Part shown: positions 1-5,351 of the stretch, one piece after another
Layout of the letters: each line of letters opens with the position of its first letter
Position numbering within the stretch: position 1 is the first letter of the stretch
Source: an uncultured Sediminibacterium sp.
Lineage (GTDB): Bacteria; Bacteroidota; Bacteroidia; Chitinophagales; Chitinophagaceae
Direction of reading: 5' to 3'
Assembly (NCBI GenBank): GCA_937907555.1
Contig: CALEST010000224.1
Coordinates: forward strand, 1-5,351
DNA: 5,351 bases
Position numbers and translations under genes: made by a program
Notes under the pieces: generated by a model
What the model saw: only the letters and a program-made list of their open reading frames with translations
Told to the model about the DNA's origin: nothing
The model's database searches: none

Positions 1-1
1 C

Positions 2-943
2 GATAAAAAACAACCCTATGCCTGGGCCAACAGAGAAATAGATACTTTATATGCGGTTGCTGCCCGCAATCCCGATAAAATTCAAATTGTTCAGGACTTC
101 ACCGACATTAAAAAAGCAGTAAAGAAAAATAAACTGGCTGCTTTATTTGGTGTAGAGGGCGGACACATGATTGAAGGGGATTTAAATAAACTGGAAGCCT
201 TATACAATAGAGGTGTCCGTTATATGACCTTAACCTGGAACAATTCAACTGAATGGGCAACTTCAGCAATGAAAGAATCTTCGCTGTCTGATTCAAATCA
301 GCAAGTGCAAAATATTGGGCTAACGCCATTTGGTAAACAAGTTGTAAAAAAAATGAACGACCTGGGTATGATGGTAGACCTGAGTCATGTAGGAGAAAAA
401 ACATTCTGGGATGCCATTCAAACAACCACCAAGCCGGTACTGGTTTCTCATAGCAATGCTTATACATTGTGCCCTGTTTTCAGAAATTTAAAAGATGATC
501 AGATTGATGCCGTTGGAAATAACGGTGGCGTTATTCAATTGAATTTTTATTCTGCCTTTATAGACAGTTCCTTTAAAAAAAGAGAAAAAGCTTTTCTTCT
601 GAACAAACAAGCGAAGATTGATTCCCTTGTTGCTACGGGAATGCAGAAAGAATATGCACAGTCGATGATTGTGGACATGTATAAGGAAGAATCCATTGCC
701 ATACAACCTCCAATGGAAATGTTGCTGGCACACCTGGATTATATTGTTAACAGAATAGGCGTTGATCATGTGGGTATGGGATCAGATTTTGACGGCATCA
801 GTGCCAGTCCTAAAGAGTTGACCGATGTAACCAGCTATCCTTTAATTACCAAAGCCTTATTGGAAAGAGGATATTCAAAAAAAGATGTTTACAAAATAAT
901 GGGCGGCAATTTATTGAGAGTAATGAAAGCCCAGCATAATTAA
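2..943 (+). CDS. Membrane dipeptidase, peptidase family M19 (5' end missing)
   Basis: This is a zinc-dependent dipeptidase of the renal-dipeptidase family, which hydrolyses dipeptides such as Cys-Gly. The reading frame is open from the left edge, so 313 residues are visible. Roughly the first 100 are cut off, including the HxD metal site and any signal peptide. Compared with human DPEP1 from memory, the visible part keeps Glu52 in VEGGH (Glu125), His129 in VDLSHV (His198), His150 in VSHSNAY (His219), Arg161 in FRNLKDD (Arg230) and Asp262 in GSDFDG (Asp288). The spacing from His129 to His150 is identical to the human enzyme. About 43 extra residues, charged and probably helical, lie between His150 and Asp262. 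The position of human His152 is Trp79 (TLTWNN), a variant I recall from other bacterial members. The family call is firm; substrate and location are inferred. The next gene starts 22 bp downstream, suggesting co-transcription. Confidence 0.93.
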   Translation, partial: DKKQPYAWANREIDTLYAVAARNPDKIQIVQDFTDIKKAVKKNKLAALFGVEGGHMIEGDLNKLEALYNRGVRYMTLTWNNSTEWATSAMKESSLSDSNQQVQNIGLTPFGKQVVKKMNDLGMMVDLSHVGEKTFWDAIQTTTKPVLVSHSNAYTLCPVFRNLKDDQIDAVGNNGGVIQLNFYSAFIDSSFKKREKAFLLNKQAKIDSLVATGMQKEYAQSMIVDMYKEESIAIQPPMEMLLAHLDYIVNRIGVDHVGMGSDFDGISASPKELTDVTSYPLITKALLERGYSKKDVYKIMGGNLLRVMKAQHN

Positions 944-965
944 TATTTATCCAAACAACTGTTTT

Positions 966-2858
966 ATGAGGAAAATTTTTCTGAGTGTAAGTATGCTTTT
1001 TGCAGGAACAATGTTGATGGCACAGGCAACTCAAAAGCCACCACTTCATGGAAAAAACTGGATGGCCATTACCGGTAAGCCACTGGCAGCAACAGCCGGT
1101 TCCATTGTTTTTCAACAAGGGGGAAATGCGGTAGACGCAGCCTGTGCTATGCTGGCGGCCACCTGTACCATGTGGGACGTATTGAGTTGGGGCGGTGAAA
1201 CACAAGCCATCATCTACAATCCAAAAACAGGAAAAGTAATTGGCATCAATGCATTGGGTGTGGCACCCACCGGAGCAACCCCGGAATTTTTTAAGTCGAA
1301 GGGATATCAGTTTCCTCCTGAATATGGTCCTCTGGCAGCGGTAACACCCGGTACTGTTGGCGGACTCATTCATATGTTGTCTGAATATGGCACGATGAGT
1401 TTGAAACAGGTATTGGCTCCTGCAATGCAACTGGCTGCCGGATATCCGATTGATGCGCAGACCGCCAATAGCATTGAAAGAGGAAAAGACCGCATTAAAC
1501 AATGGCCTTATAGTAAAAAAGTATTGTTGCCACATCTGGGTGAAAAAAGAGAAGCTCCCGAAGCAGGTGAAATTTTTGTTCAGCAGGATTTGTTGAATAC
1601 CCTGACAAAACTGGTTGAAGCAGAACAGACGGCATTGAAAAACAAAAAAACCAGAAAGCAGGCTTTGCAAGCTGCATATGATCGCTTCTATAAAGGAGAT
1701 ATTGCCGACGAGTTTGTAAGAGGAGCACAGGAACAAGGCGGTTTAATTACCAAACAGGATCTTGCGAATTGGAAAGTAAAAGAAGAAACACCTGCAATGG
1801 TAAATTACAAGGGAGTTGATGTGTATAAACTTACCCAGTGGACACAGGGTCCTTCCATGTTGCAGGCACTGAATATTCTGGAAAATTTCGACCTGAAAAA
1901 AATGGGTTACAATTCGCCTCAATATATTAACACCGTTTATCAGTCGATGAGTCTGGCTTTTGCCGACCGTGATTTTTATTACGGCGATCCTGCTTTTGCT
2001 CCTACTCCTCAGCCGATGAGCGGCTTATTGAGCAAAGGGTATGCAAAACAACGGGCAGCTTTAATCAACCCAGAAAAAAACAATGCCCTGGTTGCTCCCG
2101 GTGACCCCTATCCTTTTGAAGGAAGAACCAATCCCTATATGGATCAAATAAAACAATGGAATTTTACCATTGATAGTACCGGCAAAAGAAATTTTGTACC
2201 CGCACACGATAGTTCTGTTACTGCCAAAGCGGAGCTGGATGAATATATGGATCGTTTATGGAGAGGCACCACATCGGTGGAGGCAGCAGACAAAGAGGGT
2301 TGGGTGGTTTCTATTACCCCTAGCGGGGGATGGTTACCTGCTACGATTGCGGGAAATACCGGTATAGGTATGAGCCAGCGTATGCAGAGTTTTGTGCTGG
2401 ACGAAACCATTAATCCTTTTAACGTGGTTGCTCCCGGAAAAAGACCCCGTGTAACCTTAACTCCTTCAATGGCATTAAAGGACGGTAAACCCTATTTGTC
2501 TTTTGCTGTACAGGGCGGCGATACCCAGGATCAGAATCTCCTGCAGTTTTTCCTGAACATGGTTGAATTCAATATGACCGTGCAACAGGCATCTGAAGCA
2601 GAAAATATCAATAGCAATCAACTTTGGTTGTCGCTGGGTGGTACCAAAATAAAAGACCGAATGCCAAGAGCAGGCGACTTGTTGCTTTCTGCCAGAACTC
2701 CTGAACCAACCAGGGAAGCATTGAAAAAAATGGGCTACAAGCTTAGTTTTGGACAAAGAACCAGCGGCCCCATCAATGCCATTTTCTTAGATCGTAAGCA
2801 CAATAGTTTATGGGGAGGATCTTCCAATAACGGGGAAGATTATGGAATTGGCTGGTAA
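966..2858 (+). CDS. Gamma-glutamyltransferase-family Ntn-hydrolase, secreted (YwrD / cephalosporin-acylase-like)
   Basis: A complete 630-residue member of the GGT family, whose proteins cleave themselves to expose an N-terminal Thr that acts as nucleophile. Residues 1 to about 19-21 form a signal peptide (MRKIF, hydrophobic core, LMAQA), implying periplasmic location. Family blocks in order are GGNAVDAA, TPGTVGG, FYKGDIAD, GGLITKQDLANW, LNILENFD, AFADRDFYYGDP (331-342), RGTT with the predicted cleavage before Thr435, APGKRP, and QGGD (516-519). The small subunit would be 196 residues, close to the 190 of E. coli GGT. Relative to E. coli, the gamma-glutamyl contacts differ: Arg114 is Leu97, Asp433 is Ser475, and Ser462/Ser463 are Val496/Thr497. 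The blocks NALGVAP and KRPRVTLTPSM resemble YwrD-type or cephalosporin-acylase-like proteins. About 43 extra residues precede the cleavage site. The start is the first ATG before the signal peptide, with no Shine-Dalgarno motif. The family is certain; glutathione as substrate is doubtful. Confidence 0.93.
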   Translation: MRKIFLSVSMLFAGTMLMAQATQKPPLHGKNWMAITGKPLAATAGSIVFQQGGNAVDAACAMLAATCTMWDVLSWGGETQAIIYNPKTGKVIGINALGVAPTGATPEFFKSKGYQFPPEYGPLAAVTPGTVGGLIHMLSEYGTMSLKQVLAPAMQLAAGYPIDAQTANSIERGKDRIKQWPYSKKVLLPHLGEKREAPEAGEIFVQQDLLNTLTKLVEAEQTALKNKKTRKQALQAAYDRFYKGDIADEFVRGAQEQGGLITKQDLANWKVKEETPAMVNYKGVDVYKLTQWTQGPSMLQALNILENFDLKKMGYNSPQYINTVYQSMSLAFADRDFYYGDPAFAPTPQPMSGLLSKGYAKQRAALINPEKNNALVAPGDPYPFEGRTNPYMDQIKQWNFTIDSTGKRNFVPAHDSSVTAKAELDEYMDRLWRGTTSVEAADKEGWVVSITPSGGWLPATIAGNTGIGMSQRMQSFVLDETINPFNVVAPGKRPRVTLTPSMALKDGKPYLSFAVQGGDTQDQNLLQFFLNMVEFNMTVQQASEAENINSNQLWLSLGGTKIKDRMPRAGDLLLSARTPEPTREALKKMGYKLSFGQRTSGPINAIFLDRKHNSLWGGSSNNGEDYGIGW

Positions 2859-2887
2859 GGGGTTAAAAAATTCAAAAGACCTGAATA

Positions 2888-2918
2888 AATACGCTGCCCA
2901 ATTACAGGGTGGCGTATT
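2888..2918 (+). terminator. Hairpin after the GGT-family gene, probable terminator
   Basis: A 12-bp stem pairs 2888-2899 with 2907-2918 around the 7-nt loop AATTACA. Ten pairs are Watson-Crick and two are G-U wobbles. It starts 29 bp after the stop codon of the GGT-family gene and lies ahead of recA, where a transcript end is expected. The tail (ATATTTGG) is only a weak U-tract, so termination may be incomplete, or the hairpin may instead protect the 3' end of the mRNA. Confidence 0.6.
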
Positions 2919-2950
2919 ATATTTGGTACCTGAACAGGAAAACTAAACGG

Positions 2951-3006
2951 ATTAGCAAAAAAATACTAAAAAAATTAGCTTAATTGAATAGTATTGATTA
3001 GTTTTA
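2951..3006 (+). promoter_or_regulatory. Candidate recA promoter region with phased A-tracts
   Basis: Two A7 runs (2957-2963 and 2968-2974) have centres 11 bp apart, about one helical turn, and could act as a curved UP-like element. Directly after them, TTAG (2975-2978) is followed after 20 bp by TAGTTTTA (2999-3006). Each is one mismatch from the Bacteroidota -33 (TTTG) and -7 (TAnnTTTG) elements. This would put the transcript start near 3013 and give recA a leader of about 30 nt. An exact TAnnTTTG match, TATATTTG, lies further upstream at 2918-2925 but overlaps the end of the hairpin and lacks a good -33 partner. No SOS (LexA) box was recognised. The assignment is inferred from motifs alone. 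Confidence 0.35.
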
Positions 3007-3042
3007 CTTTCTCATCCATTAAGACACGTTAAAAAATAGATT

Positions 3043-4065
3043 ATGAGCAATGCAGAAAAATTAAAAGCCCTGAAGCTTACCATCGACAAGATTGATAAAG
3101 ATTTTGGAAAAGGTAGCGTAATGATGATGAACGAAAAAAGTTCCGGTCCAATGGAAGTAGTATCGACAGGATCGCTGGGACTGGACGCTGCATTGGGTGT
3201 GGGTGGCTTACCAAAAGGTAGAATAGTAGAAATATACGGACCTGAATCTTCCGGTAAAACCACGGTTGCCATTCATGTAATTGCTGAAGCGCAAAAGAAA
3301 GGCGGCATGTGTGCCATCATTGATGCGGAACACGCTTTTGATAGTGCTTATGCACAAAAATTAGGGGTTGATGTAGACAATCTGTTGATTTCACAACCCG
3401 ATTATGGCGAACAGGCCCTTGAAATTGCAGACCGTTTAATTCTATCCGGCGCATTGGATGTGGTAGTGATTGACTCTGTTGCGGCATTGGTTCCTAAAGG
3501 AGAACTGGAAGGCGAAATGGGAGACAGCAAAATGGGATTGCAGGCCAGATTGATGAGCCAGGCATTAAGAAAATTAACCGCCACTATTAATAAGACCAAT
3601 ACCATCTGTATTTTCATTAACCAGCTTCGTGAAAAAATCGGCGTGATGTTCGGTAATCCCGAAACGACCACAGGTGGTAATGCTTTGAAATTCTATGCTT
3701 CCGTTCGTCTGGACATCAGAAGAATGACGCAGATCAAAGACGGAGATGCAGCTGTGGGTAACCGCGTTAAAGTAAAAGTGGTGAAGAATAAAGTAGCCCC
3801 TCCTTTCCGTGCAGCAGAATTTGATCTGGTATTCGGAGAAGGAATCAGCAAAGTGGGCGAAATCATTGATATGGGTGTTGAAATGGGCATTGTACAGAAA
3901 AGCGGTTCCTGGTTTAGTTACGAAAGCAACAAGCTGGGTCAGGGAAGAGAAGCCGTGAAAGCTTTATTGCTGGATAATCCGGAATTATCCAATGAAATTG
4001 AAGCCAAAATAAGAGCCAAATTAATTACAGTTACAGAAGCGCCTGCTCAGGCTGCTGAAGAATAA
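3043..4065 (+). CDS. recA: Recombinase RecA
   Basis: RecA is the cytoplasmic ATP-dependent strand-exchange protein. It forms filaments on single-stranded DNA, drives homologous recombination and repair, and in many bacteria triggers LexA self-cleavage. The 340-residue product is complete and slightly shorter than the 353 residues of E. coli, with the difference at the C-terminus. It has Walker A GPESSGKTT at 66-74 (Lys72), catalytic Glu96 in DAEHAFD, and Walker B VVVIDS with Asp144. It also has FINQLREKIG leading into the DNA-binding L2 loop with NPETTTGGNALKF. All have the same numbering as E. coli. The C-terminal tail (TEAPAQAAEE) carries few acidic residues compared with the E. coli tail. 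The ATG follows an A-rich leader without a Shine-Dalgarno motif, usual for Bacteroidota. The gene stands alone between two hairpins, and no recX follows. Confidence 0.99.
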   Translation: MSNAEKLKALKLTIDKIDKDFGKGSVMMMNEKSSGPMEVVSTGSLGLDAALGVGGLPKGRIVEIYGPESSGKTTVAIHVIAEAQKKGGMCAIIDAEHAFDSAYAQKLGVDVDNLLISQPDYGEQALEIADRLILSGALDVVVIDSVAALVPKGELEGEMGDSKMGLQARLMSQALRKLTATINKTNTICIFINQLREKIGVMFGNPETTTGGNALKFYASVRLDIRRMTQIKDGDAAVGNRVKVKVVKNKVAPPFRAAEFDLVFGEGISKVGEIIDMGVEMGIVQKSGSWFSYESNKLGQGREAVKALLLDNPELSNEIEAKIRAKLITVTEAPAQAAEE

Positions 4066-4092
4066 AGACGATTTTTGATGGGTTAGTAAATG

Positions 4093-4120
4093 GCCCTGGC
4101 TAGCAATAGCCGGGGCTTTT
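4093..4120 (+). terminator. Intrinsic terminator of recA
   Basis: A GC-rich 10-bp stem (4093-4102 paired with 4107-4116, one G-U wobble) closes on a GCAA tetraloop of the stable GNRA class and is followed directly by TTTT (4117-4120). It begins 27 bp after the recA stop codon. Stem, loop and tail together make a standard Rho-independent terminator, so the esterase-like gene downstream should have its own promoter between about 4121 and 4217. Confidence 0.9.
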
Positions 4121-4217
4121 GTATTAAATAATGTTTTATTGAATAATAATTCACCCTATTTGGTCGTTTATCAGACACTTAGTGGCCATTTTTGGTCCTG
4201 CTTAATTATTCGTGCAT

Positions 4218-5351
4218 ATGAACGCAAAGGTACCCGGACAATTGATCCTTCGCGGCCGCATCCTGCAATCCTTATTCTTACTGGGTTTGCTATTCGGCGG
4301 GGTAACTTATGCACAAAAGGGAATCGGGTTCGACATTCGCCCCTTTAAAAAAGAAGCCATTTTCCGAGACGATGATAAAATTGGCTACAATCTTAGATTC
4401 AGAAACAATACCAAAGAAAAAATCAGGGGCACCATCAAAGCCAAGGTAATGAATTACAAGGGCGAAGAAGTGTTCAACCAGGAAATGGGTTTTACCATGG
4501 ATGCCCGTAAGGGATATATGAAAGACCTGTATCTGGAAAACGACAGAACCAAACCCGGTTTTTATCAGCTTCAGTTAATGGTTTCAGCCAACAATTATGT
4601 AGACACTTTGCTATTTGGTTATGGGGTAGATCCCGAAAAAGTTTACGCCAATGTAAACCGCCCTGCTGATTTTGATCAGTTCTGGGATGATGCCAGAAGG
4701 GAACTGGTGAATATTGATCCCAAATTCAGGGTTACCCGAAGGGGCGATCAGAGCACTCGTGATGTGGATGTATTCCTTGTTGAATTTCAATCTTTGGAGT
4801 ACCAGACCATTCGGGGTTGGTTATCTGTTCCGAAGCGCAAGGGAAAATTTTCTGTGGTGTATGAATTGCCCGGATATCTGCAGGATTTGCGTCCGGACTC
4901 ACTTAGAACCGATATGGCGGTTTTCAGATTAAATGTTCGTGGTCATGGAAACAGCAAGGATAATACGAATGCAGATTACAATACGTTTAATATCATAAAT
5001 CTGAACGACCGCAATAAATATATCTATCGCGCAGTTTATATGGATGCACTTAGGGGTTTGGATTTTATATACCGTCATGAGTTCTTAAAATTCGATCTTA
5101 AAAAAGTGATAGTTAAGGGAGAAGGACAGGGTGCAGTGCTGGCAACGGTTGTAGCTTCTTTAGACAGCCGTCCTCAGGGATGTATTATAGAAAGACCCGT
5201 GTACACAGATATGAGAACCCTGTTCTTTATGGCCGGGTCTCAAAAAGTGACACCCTGGCCGGTAACCAACTTTCAGACCTATTTAAAAAATCCAAGAAAC
5301 CGGTTAAACCAGGAAGGGCTGTTTCGTATATGGGATTTTTTTGACCCCGTC
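4218..5351 (+). CDS. Secreted AXE1-like alpha/beta-hydrolase lacking the catalytic Ser (3' end missing)
   Basis: The frame runs open from this ATG through the right edge, giving 378 residues without a stop. A TAA at 4203-4205 in the same frame limits the start; GTG at 4212 is the only alternative seen. Residues 1 to about 32 are a signal peptide with a long N-region, hydrophobic core LFLLGLLFGG and likely cleavage after TYA. Residues about 35-135 look like a beta-rich, Ig-like domain. From about 140 the protein follows acetyl xylan esterase / cephalosporin-C deacetylase proteins: RPADFDQFWDDA, IRGWLSVPK, LPGY (217-220), NVRGHG (ending at 244), a YIYRAVYMDALRGLDF helix, and the terminal FFDPV, matching the YFDGVNFA region of Thermotoga TM0077. 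The nucleophile elbow, GGSQGG in the family, reads GEGQGA (301-306), with Gly303 where Ser should be. The usual FHGYGG oxyanion segment is also altered. The Asp and His of the triad lie past the edge. It may be a non-catalytic homologue, perhaps binding carbohydrate; the substrate is unknown. Confidence 0.85.
   Translation, partial: MNAKVPGQLILRGRILQSLFLLGLLFGGVTYAQKGIGFDIRPFKKEAIFRDDDKIGYNLRFRNNTKEKIRGTIKAKVMNYKGEEVFNQEMGFTMDARKGYMKDLYLENDRTKPGFYQLQLMVSANNYVDTLLFGYGVDPEKVYANVNRPADFDQFWDDARRELVNIDPKFRVTRRGDQSTRDVDVFLVEFQSLEYQTIRGWLSVPKRKGKFSVVYELPGYLQDLRPDSLRTDMAVFRLNVRGHGNSKDNTNADYNTFNIINLNDRNKYIYRAVYMDALRGLDFIYRHEFLKFDLKKVIVKGEGQGAVLATVVASLDSRPQGCIIERPVYTDMRTLFFMAGSQKVTPWPVTNFQTYLKNPRNRLNQEGLFRIWDFFDPV

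Noticed and set aside
846..1736. Long open frame (296 codons) on the - strand across the GGT-family gene
   Set aside because: It is antisense to a gene with clear family motifs. Its translation is rich in Cys, Phe and Gln, shows no recognisable domain, and runs across two genes. It is a shadow frame.
2859..2946. Frameshifted C-terminal extension of the GGT-family protein
   Set aside because: The protein already ends in a normal family C-terminus (GGSSNNGEDYGIGW, comparable to GASDPR...AGY in E. coli GGT), so no frameshift needs to be assumed.
3013..3042. SOS/LexA operator or riboswitch in the recA leader
   Set aside because: No recognisable LexA palindrome and no stable structure is visible in the short AT-rich leader.
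4187..4194. CATTTTTG as a -7 promoter element for the esterase-like gene
   Set aside because: It is one mismatch from TAnnTTTG, but the nearest TTTG (4159-4162) lies 24 bp upstream, too far for the usual spacing.
4252..4259. GCGGCCGC (NotI site) near the start of the esterase-like gene, suggesting a cloning junction
   Set aside because: It lies inside a continuous coding frame (Leu-Arg-Gly-Arg) leading into a natural signal peptide, with no vector sequence around it; it is most likely chance.
4139..4348. 69-codon + strand frame between recA and the esterase-like gene
   Set aside because: It overlaps the start of the signal-peptide-bearing gene in another frame, and its translation shows no domain or secretion signal.

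Overview
The window looks like ordinary chromosomal DNA from a member of the Bacteroidota, most likely a Chitinophagaceae-like bacterium. This rests on an almost textbook RecA with the N-terminal style of that group, A-rich leaders without Shine-Dalgarno motifs, moderate-to-low GC, signal peptides ending in A-Q, and possible TAnnTTTG-type promoter elements. The taxonomic call is an inference from recalled sequence patterns, not from a search. All four recognisable genes lie on the + strand. I see no RNA genes, mobile elements, CRISPR arrays or phage features.

Region 1 (1-2858) holds the 3' part of a zinc membrane-dipeptidase (peptidase family M19) gene. Only 22 bp separate it from a complete gene for a secreted, self-processing Ntn-hydrolase of the gamma-glutamyltransferase family. 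The two probably form an operon for periplasmic peptide turnover. The pairing recalls the glutathione route, in which GGT removes gamma-Glu and a dipeptidase splits Cys-Gly. However, the GGT homologue lacks the usual gamma-glutamyl-binding residues and resembles the YwrD / cephalosporin-acylase-like branch, so its substrate is open.

Region 2 (2859-3042) contains a terminator-like hairpin with a 12-bp stem, two phased A7 tracts and candidate recA promoter elements. Region 3 (3043-4065) is recA, complete and with all key residues, followed by a clear intrinsic terminator with a GCAA tetraloop.

Region 4 (4218 to the right edge) is the 5' part of a secreted alpha/beta-hydrolase resembling acetyl xylan / cephalosporin-C deacetylases (AXE1 family), with an extra N-terminal beta-rich domain. 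Its nucleophile-elbow serine is replaced by glycine (GEGQG instead of GGSQG), so it may be a pseudo-esterase.

I found no convincing new multi-gene system. The points most worth following up are the serine-less esterase homologue, the GGT homologue with altered substrate-binding residues beside a dipeptidase, and the recA upstream region.
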